Of a stretch of 64,000 nucleotides of DNA, positions 35,553 to 48,600 are shown one piece after another. This stretch comes from Bryum argenteum (taxonomy: Eukaryota; Streptophyta; Bryopsida; Bryales; Bryaceae): contig CM073327.1 in NCBI GenBank assembly GCA_037043015.1, forward strand, positions 10,770,727-10,834,726, read 5' to 3'. The translations under genes and the position numbers were made by a program. The notes below the pieces were generated by a model that saw only the letters and a program-made list of their open reading frames with translations, did no database searches and was not told the origin of the DNA. How positions within the stretch are numbered: the stretch's first letter is position 1; each line of letters begins with the position of its first letter.

Positions 35553-36128
35553 TCAGATCTTGTCCACCTTATCCGCTTTGACGACGGGGTTAGCCTTAGC
35601 AATGGCATCTCGTCCAGCAGTCTTGTAATCATAAGTGCAACTGTGCTTATCAGAGTAGCGGTGCATGGAGCAGAAGGTGTTGCCGCAGCGGCACTTGAAC
35701 CCCGTGAGCCCCACTCGTTTCTTGCACAGGAAGCAACGGTACGCTTGAGGTCGGCAGGAGGCGGGGTCAGCTACTGAGGCTCCGCCTTCGGAACTCGAGC
35801 CTCCAGCTTCTGTTGTTGCTGCTGCTGGAGGAAGGAGGTGCGTTGCTAAATAGGAGTTTTCGGACTGCGTCCTCTCTGGACGCCCTCCTAAAAGAAGCTC
35901 AGCTGGAACTGCTGATGCTGCTGCTGGTACTCCTTTCTCGCTGGCGGTGGAGGAGGAGGACACCTTCGCTTGTGCAAGTACGTAGTCGCGGTAGCACTTG
36001 GAACACATCCCTAGTGTTACTGCACTCCCGAAAAACCCACAATTATTTGTGCACATCACTGGTCCCTCTGTTGCTGCTGCCTGACAATTCGTCTCCTCTT
36101 TCTCCTGCTTCCAACTGTCCTGCGCCAT
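35553..36128 (-). CDS. A20/AN1 zinc-finger stress-associated protein (SAP), 191 aa
   Basis: Plant SAP proteins bind ubiquitin through the A20 finger and modulate abiotic-stress responses. The ATG at 36128 is chosen because MAQDSWKQEKEET matches the usual plant SAP start. An upstream in-frame ATG at 36182 would add 18 non-conserved residues. The A20 finger has C26, C30, C42 and C45 (CTNNCGFFG to CSKC). A low-complexity Ala/Ser linker spans about 55-125. The AN1 finger uses C132, C135, C146, C148, C153, H156, H162 and C164 (CFLCKKRVGLTGFKC to HSC). All ligands are present. The coding region is intronless, as is common in this family. A leader intron upstream is likely, since the first kilobase upstream is non-coding repeats. 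Confidence 0.97.
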   Translation of the reverse strand: MAQDSWKQEKEETNCQAAATEGPVMCTNNCGFFGSAVTLGMCSKCYRDYVLAQAKVSSSSTASEKGVPAAASAVPAELLLGGRPERTQSENSYLATHLLPPAAATTEAGGSSSEGGASVADPASCRPQAYRCFLCKKRVGLTGFKCRCGNTFCSMHRYSDKHSCTYDYKTAGRDAIAKANPVVKADKVDKI

Positions 36129-36559
36129 TGTTGATGTTGATCCTCCCCCCGGGCCGAACAAACAGAATTCCCACTTGTCCAACCTTCTTATTACACTTTT
36201 ACCATCAAGTTGCCTCTCTAGTGCTCACCCTCCTGAACAAGCAACTCCCTATACCACATCCACAACATCAAATCAGTCATGGCAAAGGCTGACACCCGAA
36301 TGCAACCAAATAGGTTAGAATACAGGCATGTAACACATTATGTCATAGAAGACTGTGAGTGATACCAAAAGTGTTTGCATATCTTGTGGTTGACCAGCAA
36401 ATGAGGATGTCCACAGCCCCAAGCAGCAAGGGACTGAGGTGGTACCGACCTCCTAGCACGCCCAATTCCATGCATAGCAGTCATAAGTTCATACAAACCT
36501 CATAGCTAGACCGTAACGTTGAGCTCAGTCCAACAAAGGAAAAGAAGAAATCAAACCAG

Positions 36560-37640
36560 AAAAAGTCACCCATTGCATTCACTTATGTCAAATTTACGTA
36601 CAAATCATTTCAAAGGTAACGCATGTCCATTTCTTCTCGAATTCTTTCACGGTGATTCCTGCAACTTCTTCAAAGCATCCAGATGAAAAAGCTTCACATC
36701 GTAACATTACCGTAACGTTGAGCTGATTCCAACACATAATAGGTATCATTATTTTAGAACAAACCAGTTCCAACACTTATGTCGTGCTTTAAATCAATAA
36801 AACAGTGCAACCGATTTACGTACAAATCATTTCAAAGGTAAAGCATGTCCATTCTTCTCGATTTCTTTCACAGTGATTCCTGCAACTCCTTCAAAGCATC
36901 CAGATAAAAAAGCTTTACGGAAAAAATTCCCAGTCACTGAGGTGGTACCGACCTCCTAACATGCATCACAATCAAAAGTTCATACGATCTCACAGCTAGA
37001 CCAACATTACCACAAACGGTGAGAAAACAGAAATCTCAATTCTATCGCTTTTGCACTTCAATCAATGCAGTAGTAAAGCCGATTTACGTACAAAAATAAG
37101 GCATGTCCATTCTTCTTGAATTCTTTCACAACTACTTTAAAGCATCCAGATGAAAAAGTTAAAGTATCGAAAGGTAGACAAAAATAAATTCACACCAGCC
37201 AGACCAACATCTCCGTAATGTTGAGCTGATTCCAACAAGAAAAATAGAAACCATAATTCTTCTACAAACCATTCTATCACTTATGTCAAATGTCGTGTTC
37301 TCAATCAACTCAACAGCACGGCCAATGTAAGGCATATCCATTCCTCACAAATTTTTCACAACTACTTCGATGAAAAAGCTTCATGTAGACAATTATGAGT
37401 TCATACCAGCCACATAGCTAGACCAACATTACCGTGAAGTTGAGCAGAGTCCAACAAGAAAAAAAAGAAAAACATGATGCCGATACAAACCATTTCTATC
37501 ACTTGTGTCACATGTCGTATTCTCGATAAACAGTGCAACAGTGCAGCCAATTCACGTACAAATTACGACATGCACGTTCTTCTCAAATGCTTTCACAGAG
37601 ACTCCTCCACCCTCCCAAATGAAACAAGCGTCATAGCCAC
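36560..37640. repeat. Five diverged repeats upstream of the SAP gene (probable leader intron or promoter)
   Basis: A unit containing ACGTACAAATCATTTCAAAG, GGTAAAGCATGTCCATTC, TTCTTTCACAGTGATTCCTG and AAAGCATCCAGATGAAAAAG recurs at about 36596, 36817, 37085, 37320 and 37553 (spacing about 220-270 bp). The first two copies are closest. A second shared block, GGTACCGACCTCCTA, occurs at about 36440 and 36943. The array is non-coding on both strands. Confidence 0.75.
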
Positions 37641-38480
37641 CTAACCCTAAAGTACTCTACTCTATAAGAACGCAACTACAGGAATAAATCAACTGGAGCA
37701 CGGTACGATTGCAATCATAATTCGGAAAATTAATTATCGATTCCGTGTCAGAGGTGACAAGCTCTAAACACGAAACCCTAATTTCGATACCAACGATGGA
37801 AAAATAGTTCTAATAATCATATGCCTCCTCCTATCCTCAAAAGAAACAGTCGTGACACCTCGAAACATTAATTAATGACGGCGAACGAAAACTTACGAAA
37901 CAGAGTATTCTGTCGGAAGCAGGCCAATTTCAAACGGCATGGCTGGTTTCGAACTAAAACCCCAAGGAATAGGAACGATATGCATGCAAAGAGAAAAAAC
38001 CTTGCATCGTTTCACATGTATGAGTGAGAAGAAGCCATGCGACTAGATCAATGAAGGGTTGTGTTGTGTTATAGTTGCCACAATCATAGAACGTACCGCC
38101 ACGATGCGATCATACTCGCCATCGACAAACGTGGGATGATTGCGAAGCTTATAAGAGACTCAGGGTTTCGAATTGCTGGTCTGCCACCTTCAATCGATGA
38201 TTTCTTCCGCAATACTCAACCAAAAGCGGTCCCGTTTTTTGTGTCCGGCGAGCGGGCGGAAAGCGGTCAAGGTTTTGATACACAATCGCGTCGGACGCCG
38301 GAGATCGGCTACCAGCAATCGCTGCTACGTTACGATAATTGCTGGAGCAGAGCCGCGCCCTTCAAGCAAATAGCGTCATGCCAGAATGGAGGAGCCAGAA
38401 AGAGGCAAAGAGGCTCCAGAAGTTGATACCCGGTCACTATGACGCCGCGCTGGCAGGTCCGGTTATATCGCCCACCGAAG
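37641..38480 (-). promoter_or_regulatory. Presumed distal leader/promoter region of the SAP gene
   Basis: This GC-richer stretch upstream of the repeat block contains CGAAACCCTAATTTCG (about 37781), a sequence type common in plant 5' leaders. A 121-codon + frame (38061-38426) has no recognisable domain. The exact transcription start cannot be fixed. Confidence 0.35.
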
Positions 38481-41283
38481 TGAACTCAAAAGCTTCTAGG
38501 CTCTTCACCATTGTTTTGTTTTTTTCCTTTTTATTTATCTTTTCTTTTCTATTTCCCTTTGAGTGGAGTGGAGAAGGGGTTGGTTGTAGTGTCTTTTCAT
38601 TTGAAAAGGCTCCTACTCTTTCATTGAGTGCCAATGAATTCCTAAATTTGCATGGAGAATTATTTGATTTATTAGGCAAGATTGATTTGAATATTATTTT
38701 TGTGAAATTTCAGTGATAGTAAACAACATATTATTTTTTTGGATTGATTATATACTTTGTTTCTTTGCTTGTCAAAATTTTACTTGTAATAAATGTGAAT
38801 CCTACCAATTTGTGGTTAAACAATCTTAAACTACAATCCAAATACAAAAACAAATTGACAATTTACAATCACACCAAAGAATATGAATACTATTTGTGAT
38901 TACATAAGTGAACTTTTATAAGTTGTGATGAAATTTAGAAACCAATATTTTCACTTCATGAATGGTAGCACTGTAAGTTATAGTAACAACTTTTCATGTT
39001 AATATAATGTATAATTTTATTTGATGATAATTGTAAAAAAGTATACTTGTGTTACTATATTGAAAAGACACAATTATGAGACTGGAAATTGAGATGAATT
39101 CTTGGTGCCTTTGTTGATTCAATGAATCGAATAAACATTATTTAGTTTTAGTTAAACAAGCCTAGTACCTGTACCTTACAGGAAAAATATCTCTCTTCTA
39201 TGTAACTTTATTTTAGTGTCTTAACTATATAGACTTGAAAAAAGATTGAGTAGGAGTAGGACTTAAGTAATTGGACTAATTGTTTTTTTTTTTTTTTTTT
39301 TTTTTTTATTTTTTATTTTTGTAAGGGTAAACTTTTGGTGTGGTTTTAAATTATATTGTCATCTAAGTGTCAGATTTATGATCATAGAGTAGGAACTGAA
39401 AAGGGTCTAATACCTATATATCAAAGAGATTGTTTTAGACAATTACAAGCTCTAGTTTGTGCCAAGATAAGGCAAAACTTGATGTAAATAAAATATTGGA
39501 TTAAAAGGCTATGAGTTTCTGACTATATTTATTATGAAGGGATGATACATGTTTTCCCATTTTGTGAATCCATTCTTCATACTTTAATTTATTATTGCCT
39601 CATAATACTTTGAATTCTAGGTATCACATGTTTACAAGTATCGTCAAGAAAAATTTAAGGATTCAAAGTTCAATATGGTTTAGGAATAAAATATTCTAAT
39701 ATAGTCTCTTTTACATGTAGAATAAAATTATTGTGTTTCTAAAATTAGATTGATAAGAAAGAGAATTTTTTGGCAAATGGTTTCATTTAGTACATATGAG
39801 ATGTGTAAGAGAGAAACCTAGCAAGAATTTAAACATTCATTCTAAGGCAAGAGGGATCATACTTTAGAGTTTTCTTGTGTTTACTGATGTATAAACACAC
39901 ATAGATGTTCATAATGAACTTGTTTTACAATGAGTTTCAAAAACTATAAAATTCTCATCTTAAAACCATCATAAGGGAAAATCTGATAAGCTTCTCTTTA
40001 TAAAGTGTAAATTTTAATCTCATAAACTATACTTTATTCTTCCAAAAAACAATTTAATTCAAATGAGGTAGTTCTAACTGACTAATGAGTTTTGTTGGTG
40101 ATATAGTTGTTGTTATTAATATGATTGATGATTTGTTACTTCATATGTACTTCCTTGTAACCAATAATTGTTGTTTCTGACAAAAATTGAATGATCTACT
40201 TTCTTAAAGTTCATCTCTCTGAGTTAATTGTGACGTCTTAACATATTAGCATGCAACGAAACCCATCAATGGTTGCCGGACAAGTAATTAAGAAATGGCT
40301 GCTAATAAATTGGATTTAGATGAAAGCGGTACAACCCATTGCTTCAAGCAAAACTTCATCATTAGTAAATACATCCAAACTGTATGTGTTAAGCAACATG
40401 TAGTGAAATGGACGTTTACGTTAATTCTTATTGATATCATGTTTGACGCTAACTCAAATGATACAATGATAGTAAAAGTAGTAACATGAGTAAATTTTTT
40501 ACTAGATTCAACAACATTGCCTATTTATAAAATCTAAACAAGGATGTCAAACTTTCTAGTCATGTTTGTTTGTAGGATGATCAGGGTATACATGGTTTAG
40601 GCATTTGAAACATGTTAGATTTCATATGAGCACTCACTTGAGTTATAGATTCTATTACTTTTAATGTATGTTGTTAACTTTGTATAAGTCCCTATTCATT
40701 GCTTGTAGTAAAAAGCGGCTATATGCAATATATCTAAGATAGCAAACATTTGACTCAAAGTGTTCCTTTGAGTAATTTTTCTAAAAAATAGGATTCAGTT
40801 TCTTTGTTGACATTTTATGAACCTAATTGCCTCATCAAATTTGTTGAAGTAATGAATGTTGTGAATCCTACAATCAATCACAAACTTAACTATTTTCTTG
40901 TGTATTCCTTTGCATATGGTCAATTACATTAGATAGATTAGAAATTGCTCGCTATTTAGTGTTTAGTTACATATGCATTAAAAACTCTAGTTAGAGATTT
41001 ATTTATTTTTAACTTTTTTCCACTAACAGATAAATCTCTTTTACCTGCATGTAAAACTCTTTGTTTGACCTACCCTTGATGACATGCCCATTTTGATGCT
41101 CTTACTCAACAAAAGAAGTAAGGTAGGAGAACATAAAAGCGCCCACCATTCCCCCTTTCAAATTGTGCATGTTGGATTCTTTGCTCTTATAAAGATTCGA
41201 TCACCCTATATCTACTCTTTATGTACCCCATGCGTACATGTAGTAGGGTGCCCGACTATAGCTCAACCTATATTGGTCACTTC
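38481..41283. other. AT-rich intergenic DNA, no gene
   Basis: Contains a 25-bp poly(T) tract (39283-39307) and no coding frame with a recognisable feature. Confidence 0.6.
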
Positions 41284-42108
41284 TAGAAATTGTAGTTAAT
41301 ACTATAAGTGCCTATAAATATTGTAAAAATAAGAAAACTTTGTCTTGTCTTCTTGCTAATCACGGAAAAATAGTATGCCGCTCATTCCACCACTCCAAGT
41401 ATAGTGAATCCCTTAAATGCACGAAAATAGGTGTTTATACCTCTAAGAGCCCAATCAACCATCGTATGGTTGATCCTGAATTTCAAGGAGTTGTACTCGG
41501 AAACTTGTTTCAGAATTTTTTTATTTTTCAAAAGTTTGGTGAGTTAGGAACCACATCCAATTTAGAGAACCTCGTTTGGATTCATATATTATTCACAATA
41601 AGCCTTCAAACAGAAACATGGCAAGGTTTTTTTCAGTGTAAGTTAACTTACTATTTTGACAAACTAATGAGGATCCTCAGAGATTACTGGTGGCCTCTCT
41701 CCATTTAATCATATAATATGTGATTTCACCCAATCATATATCTATACAATTACTAATAAAAGAAGGTACATTTTGTACTCATTTTTAAAGTTATAGTCTT
41801 TTTTAATCATTATAAAACAAATTTATCCTAGTTTAAAAAATTCAACCATATAGATCTAATTCAGAGTTCAAGGTCTACATACTATCTTTGGAGCCCTACA
41901 TCATAAAAATCATGAAATCCATATTTTATAACACGTCTAACTTTTTCTTATTTTATAACACATATGAGTTTTTCTTCAAACCCCTGAGGCCTTTAGGGGT
42001 TAACTTCCACTCTCTTGTTGCTGGTTATGGTGTACAGATGTAGGCAGAAATTTGATACCCGCACATCCTGTGGTCTTGTGTAGGAAAACTCATACCCAAA
42101 CGTACTAG

Positions 42109-42198
42109 AGAGCGGTCAGGGTTCTGCTGATTCTGCAAACTAGCGAGCCCATAGGGCGAGCTGGTCTGCAGAATCAGCAGACCTTGACCGCTCTCTGG
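42109..42198. repeat. Long inverted repeat (hairpin)
   Basis: The arm AGAGAGCGGTCAGGGTTCTG...GATTCTGCA on the left pairs with TGCAGAATC...CAGACCTTGACCGCTCTCT on the right. The arms are about 30 bp with one or two mismatches and are separated by about 30 bp that are themselves partly self-complementary. Confidence 0.85.
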
Positions 42199-42199
42199 C

Positions 42200-42423
42200 G
42201 TTAAGCTTTGAGGCTGAGTATTCCAAAAATATACGGTCCTGCAACTATCCGCAGTAAAAATAATCAAAATGATGGAATGGACGATGATTATGAATGAATG
42301 TTGAACTTCTGGATCCATGAATGCCCTGCAACTATCGGCAGTAAAAATAATCGGCAAAGCGAGCCGATTCTGGAAAACAATCAAGCTCGAAATGAGCGGA
42401 ATACGCAGCCTCAGAGCTTAACG
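42200..42423. mobile_element. Small inverted-repeat element with an internal direct repeat
   Basis: The outer ends are inverted: GTTAAGCTTTGAGGCTGAGT (about 42200) against the complement of GCAGCCTCAGAGCTTAAC (about 42405-42423), with GTATTCC/GGAATAC continuing the match. Inside, CTGCAACTATCCGCAGTAAA (about 42239) recurs as CTGCAACTATCGGCAGTAAA (about 42327). It looks MITE-like. No target duplication was found. Confidence 0.55.
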
Positions 42424-43250
42424 TTGAAAATTTCATGATAACAACAAAATAAATAAATTCATATTAATTACTTTTAAAAATGGAAGTTAATATTGTAAGT
42501 GTTTGTTAATATTGTAAAAATAGGGAAACTTCGTCTTTTCTTCCTACTAATCGCTGAAAAAACACTTATTCCACCACGAATCCCTTAAATGCACAAAAAT
42601 AGATGTTTATACCTAAACTTCCACTCTCTTGTTGGTCCTCAAAAGTAGGCAGAAATTCGATACTGCAAATTTTGTGGTGGAAAACTCATACCTAAAACGT
42701 TAAAAATTCTATACCAAAATGAAAAAATAAAAAAATCCAAGGGGTTCTACCTAGAAGACAAGTGCAAAAATCTTGGTATCCAACCCTCGAAAACATGCAT
42801 AAGTTACACATGGAGGGTTGTAACTGCGCAGCAGCCGAGTAGTATTATTATTTTTGTGTGGGAAAGTGGTGGCACCCGGAATGTGAATAACAAACAGACG
42901 GAGTGAGTATCCGTGCGATGCCAGCGTGTGTGACCGTCTACCTTACTTACCAGATGGATGGATGTGTGGCCCATGGACTCGCGTGGGAGGCATATTTTCA
43001 TGCCCATCAAATGGTGGGTGCGCCTCGCTCGCTCGCTCCTCAAAGTGCCCCCACATTCGTCCTCTCCCTCCCACCAAAAGCATCATCATGATGCAACCGC
43101 AAACTACTCGCACGCGTATGCGTACCATACACCACCATGTCTTTCTCCCCCCCCCCCCCCTTTTTACATGATGCTTTTACCCCTAAATGCGCCAAATGGC
43201 AAAATTTATCATTTTTGACAAACATTGGATAGTCATGTATTCTACCTTTA

Positions 43251-43594
43251 ACCCCTAAAGATTCAAGAAAGCCGAAATGATTTTTTTGGGGTGCTCGTAA
43301 GAGAAAAATTGTTTGTCGAGTCATGTATTCTACCTCTAACCTCTAGAGATTCAAGAAAGCCGAAATGATTTTTTTGGGGTGCGCGTAAGGGAAAAAATCA
43401 GCTAACTCTGACCATTATAATCTCACAAATGAAAAGGAATCGACGCTTGAGTTCTAATTTCTATTGCTAGTGAAAAAGTAAGATAATTGGTTGGATTTTC
43501 TATGTTTTACTCAAATTGAGTTCTTTTTTTGCGTGAAGTGAACAAAGGTCATTTCTCTAATTTAGGCAATTTTGCATCAGGGATCTCTAGGGGT
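43251..43594. mobile_element. MITE of the ACCCCTAAAGG family with duplicated left end
   Basis: The left end is TA|ACCCCTAAAGATTC and the right end GATCTCTAGGGGT|TA. The left-end block (GTCATGTATTCTACC, then AGATTCAAGAAAGCCGAAAT) is present twice in tandem, about 85-90 bp apart. The interior AACCATTATAATCTCAC links it to the copy at 33368. Another family left end (ACCCCTAAATGCGCC) lies at about 43179. Confidence 0.7.
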
Positions 43595-44540
43595 TAAAGT
43601 TTGATTTCGATGAAATTGAAACGGAATTCAAGTGTACTTTTTGAAGTAAAGGAGCGCGGATTCATGCAATGTTGTATGTATTATGAGAAGCATCTTAGTG
43701 AGAAGATTTTCAAACATGGCGTGTGTTTTATTGTTGCAAGCCAACTATGTGAATCAAACTTAGTCTTTGAATGATTCGTTTCCCACAAGATGAATTTCAT
43801 TAGCTTTCTAGTTGCAAGCTTCTTTAAATTAGATAATCTAATGACAATCATTGGATCTTCCTTTGTTCCACATCTCTATCTTCAACCTAGTAGAGCAATA
43901 ATGATATCTATGGACCAATTGCACAATGTATGATTTCTTTATATCATTGGAATAACATTTCACGAAGGCATAGTACTAAAGGAACTAAAGAAATAAACAA
44001 TCTATTAGTATACTAGATTTCACTTGAAGAAAAATTTGGTATGATTTGTTCATAGTGACTTAGATGATTGTATTCTATTTATAGAGTATGCAATATAACT
44101 TCAATACAACTCTATAACCCCTAAGTATCCTTGTGTTTTTGGGAGCTTCAAACCTCAAAACTGTAATTTTGTACCTCTATGCACTCTTGGGGGGCTGTCA
44201 ATCAATTGTTTCTACTTATCTTAAACTTCCAACCGTAATTTCTTGTACCTAAGCCTAATATTGATAAATATTGGATGTTTTCCATTTGGAAGGATTGTAA
44301 CATCCAAAGTTTGTGCAGAGGTTTTTTGGAGCATTGTTCTAGAGACATTGTCTCCATGGTGCAAAGAGGGATTTGAAAGCTGTTACTCAAATTTTTTTGG
44401 TGATATTTTTACCATGTAGATAATGAAGTTGGCTACGCTCATGCAAAAGTTTAGAAACTCATTCAAATTTGTTGACCTTCATGCAAATTACTTTTAAAGG
44501 AAACTCTGAAAACAACAATATAGTAAAACATTCATCAAAG

Positions 44541-44587
<47 letters not shown>

Positions 44588-45657
44588 TTGAATGGTGAGT
44601 AGCTGCATCTATTATTTTTTCAAATTTCCAATCTCACCTTTTGACCATAGCTAAAAGAGAATTGTAAAATCACTAGAAATTGTATATATTGCTTTGGAAT
44701 TTTTTGGAGGCGGCCCTTGTAATAAATGGTAAACTTTTTGACTTGGGTCACTTTGGAATTTGTGTAGTAATTTGGTTACGAGCATATTTTAGAAAAAATA
44801 AAACTAAATAAAATTACTAAATTTAGATAACCCTTTATGGACTTGAAATTCTACAATTTCTAGGAGAAGCTTCCAAAATTGAAATCAGGCTTTGCAAATT
44901 TGGAATTTTGTTGCCCAAAATCCCAAATCCCATTTTGAGTTTTAAGGATTTTAGAGGTTAACCTTTGAAGTAGGAAGGCTTGAAAATACGGCCAAAAATT
45001 CTTAACAGTGAGGTCTAAATCTTTGGTGAATTTTTGAGGTTTCTCCGATTCAATCAATTTGGGACTAGAATGTTAATCAATTGAACCCAAATTTCTAAGA
45101 ATTTAATGACTATATGGTCTACAGTGACTTCCAAGCACTCCATTTTGAGATCATTGAAAGTTTTTATTTTTGCACAAAAATTTGAAAAACCCAACCGTAG
45201 GATCTTGTTTATAGCCATCCAATTAGTCTAATTGAGAAGTTTTATCAAATTTGACCATGCAGATGTTGAGATACATTGAGTCAAAGCTCCAACTTTTGTT
45301 TGACCGATTTCCAAAGTTTAGTGAATTTTACAATTCAATCGGCAATAAGTTTATTTGATGCTTCCAAAATGAAATGTGGTCCCCAAATTCCATTCCTTAA
45401 TTGGGACATTCTTACCGGATAATTTTCAAATTCTGGAAGAGCGAGTTCCAAGGCATGCAAAGCCTTGGGTTCCTTGACCCAAAGCTTCTCCCCTACAGTG
45501 AAAGGTATCAGAAACCAAAGCAAAGCGCTCTTGACGGAGCTTTCGAAGCAAAGGGCTTTCTTGCAGTCGTGGTCGCAGCAGCGACGATGCGGGAGCGCAT
45601 CGGCTTCGAGTGATCAATCAATCGGTTGCAGCAATCGATTGAGAAGCTGGAACGGAA
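43595..45657. other. Repeat-derived AT-rich DNA before the membrane-protein gene
   Basis: The segment 44110-44370 is another copy of the long MITE interior (ACCCCTAAGTATCC, AACCGTAATTTCTTGTACCT, TTGTAACATCCAAAGTTTGT). The final 150 bases (from about 45500) become GC-richer and are probably the 5' UTR of the following gene. Confidence 0.5.
44542..44584. repeat. (AT)n microsatellite
   Basis: Uninterrupted AT dinucleotide run. Confidence 0.97.
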
Positions 45658-48600
45658 ATGGCGTCTCAACGCAATCAAAACGGCCACATGATAGATACCA
45701 GCTTCTTGCTGGCCCCCGCGAACACCAAGTCAGTCTTCTATTCTCTCTCTTTCCACCCCTGCACTCTGCATCTGTTCCTGGATTGAAGAGAGAATAGCAA
45801 ATTTTTGTAGTCGGGGACGAGATTTGGCATGTGCTGTCAAAAGCCCTAAACCTCGTGATTAGGGTTTTGTGAGTGATTACAGAGGATCAAATTTGGCTGA
45901 TGAAGTCAGTCCCGCTTTGACCTGTTTGAAGAGCAGAGTGATTAGGGTTCTCATCGAGGGCGTCGTAATCGTGATTACTGCATGTGCTATAGATGATCTG
46001 ATCATCGGTATAGTTGAGTGGAATCCATAGACCTTGATATGTTTCTTGTCTCTATTCATTAGGGAGCAATTAGTACACTACTGATAGGAGTTAGTATCCC
46101 TCACTCACTGTAGTTGGCTGTCATATCCAGTGGGCATAAACATACAGGGATAGGCCAATTTCTTCTTCCATTCTTTAATCATAGATGATCGAACGTGGTA
46201 TATGCTTGCTTTAGGAGCAGAGTGATTAGGGTTGACAAATTGTTGAGGGTCGTGTAATTGGTTCCAGAGTGATCAAACTTGGGATATATCGCTGATGAAG
46301 GATCCCTGAGCCCTGTTTTTCCAGGTCAATATTGAATCTGAGTTAATAGTAATGATGTGGATGAGTGCAGGATGGCACCAATGCATGCAATTCACATCGT
46401 GGGGCGATGTTTGCGACTGGTGTCAGTGTACGCTGCCTATCACTACGTCATCGCCCCTGGCGTGTCGCTCACCTTCTTCGTCTTCCTCTCATTGCTGGGC
46501 GCCGCTGCCGTCTTCTCCATCATCCAGCGTCCATGGCGAGGACGTCCCTTGCCCCAAAACGTGGTATGCATCATCACACCGCACACACAACCACCTTCTA
46601 CTTTGAATCTTTACAATGTCTAACATAAGGCACTGAATTCATCTACTCACCTTGCAATAATTCGTGTAAGGTGTGCTCCCGAAATGGCACCAGACTCTTA
46701 CCAGAGTGATGAGCATGAATAATTCAAATATGTGGAATGTTGTAGTTCCGGAAGTTTTGCCGGGTTACTGATTGAACCTTTGTACATTATAGAAAAAACT
46801 TCATTTTGTTTCAATGGCAGAGGATGAGGGAACCTCAAGCTTCATGGATTGCTCTGCCTTGCTTACTTTATATGGTGACCGCAAAAATGTGTTTTAATCG
46901 ATGTAGTATCACGGACTGAATTAGAGCTATGAGCATGGATAATAGAGTACAGTACATTAGATTTTGAATGACCTTCTGTTGTTATATTCTATGTGTATCA
47001 AGGACAGAGGGATGACGGAACCTGACCTTTTACAACATAGTATTCTTACTTTGATGGTGTTTCATATTCTTGATAAAAATCGGATGGGGTGTTTCAGCTT
47101 GTGCCTGCTCTTTTGAACGGAGGTGTGATGGCCTTCTCGCTTTTGTTGTGGGCAAACGGTCTTCGCAATTGTGGCCCTGTTAGGTAAGGAACTATCTGTT
47201 TTTCTTGTGCTGTGGTGCACCAAGTGGCAGCTACCTTTGATGTGCATCACTAGGCCTTGAAAATGAAAGCTTATGAGCTTGTGGTTACAGAACCATACTG
47301 GGAGAATATGCCGGTGCAGTGTTGGGAGCCATCTCGACCCTGCTTTTCAGCCGTAATGGTCTAGTATGGAGACGGGTATGTTGCTGCATTTCATTTTAAA
47401 TTGTCCAGTTTGTTGATCCCATTGTGTATAGGGCGCTTGCAATGAATGGTGTCCATTACAATACATCTTCGTTTGTTACTGCCAGTAATTGGACTGAAAA
47501 CCTTCAATTTCAAAAAAGACCAAATCATCGCAAATGTAAAACAAGACCATGCGATTGTATATGCAAAGACATGCTCTTAGAGTGAAGCTAGGGAAGTGGT
47601 AATTGGAGATTAGATTCGCAACCCTGTTCTGATAGCAAATGTGTGTGTTTGTGACTTGTAGGTGGGAGGATTACTAGCCATGTGTGCTGCCTATTACTTT
47701 CTCTCGCGAGGATGGGCAATGTCAAGCTACTCGCCTTTCTATATCCTCCTTCCCACATACACTCGTATTGATTCAAATGAGGCTAATTGTGTGTAATTTC
47801 AAATCGGATTGTGATCTTTGACTTAGAGCGTACCTTTTGGATCGGGGAGTATGAAGGTAGAAAGCGTGGAAGCCGAGGAAGGGGGGCTCATACAGTCATC
47901 GTCCATGTTGTTACCGGCCTTGTCTGGTATTCTTGCTGCCATTCGACGCATCATCAGCCGTCGCTTGTCTATGAAGGTAGCCAACTCACATTCCTACCTA
48001 TTTCTATTCGGAACATGACTTTGTAATGGACTATCACATTCGTATTGAGCTCCCCTGAACGGAAATGAACATATTGAGTTCCTTGAAACGCACATATTGA
48101 GTTTAAGCTCGTTGAGATTTACAAAAGGTGGAAGCACCCATTCATGCTAATGACCCATTTAAACATTACCGAGATCTGCATCAGAAGTTGCCTACAATGT
48201 TTCCATTAAAATCCTCGTTCTGAACATTCTCATTCAATGTTTTATTGATTCATTCCTTGTTTGTGTAGAGTTACGAATAGATGCTTACAACAGTTGAAGC
48301 GTAAAGGAATTTAGGCTTCAAAAAGTTCAACTATAAAGAGTTCTAACAGATGCATGTTGTACCTTGTTGCAATAAGTACATCCAATGGCAGGAATGGATG
48401 CTTCCACCTTATGTGGTACAGTACTTTAGGATATGAGAGGTTGGCCTATGATCAAACTATACTTCGAAGTACCCCACTGAAAATTTACCTGTATTAAGGA
48501 ATTTGATCATTAAGTTTCTAAAACATAATGAATATGGTCATCAAATTTAGACTACATCTGTTCATTCAGAGTCTGATGCTAAGTTGGGTGACTGCAGAAC

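Larger units (their letters stand above)
41284..42700. repeat. Duplicated block with a palindromic insertion
   Basis: The sequence 41284-41450 (ATATTGTAAAAATA, CTAATCACGGAAAAATAG, AATCCCTTAAATGCACGAAA) recurs at 42477-42610. The stretch 42003-42105 (AACTTCCACTCTCTTGTTG, AGGCAGAAATTTGATAC) recurs at about 42615-42700. So one original block exists twice, the first copy split by about 550 bp. A palindromic insertion (42109-42423) lies between the copies. Confidence 0.7.

Noticed and set aside
38061..38426. 121-codon + frame divergent to the SAP gene
   Set aside because: No recognisable domain. More likely the SAP promoter/leader region than a divergent gene.
42804..43324. Six overlapping frames on both strands
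   Set aside because: All are shadows of one GC-richer stretch with a poly(C) run. No frame shows conservation or splice signals.
47741..47833. Interpretation as exon read-through with a 36-nt GT-AG intron
   Set aside because: 36 nt is below the workable size for plant introns and would add 17 unsupported residues; the AT-AC intron explains all signals.
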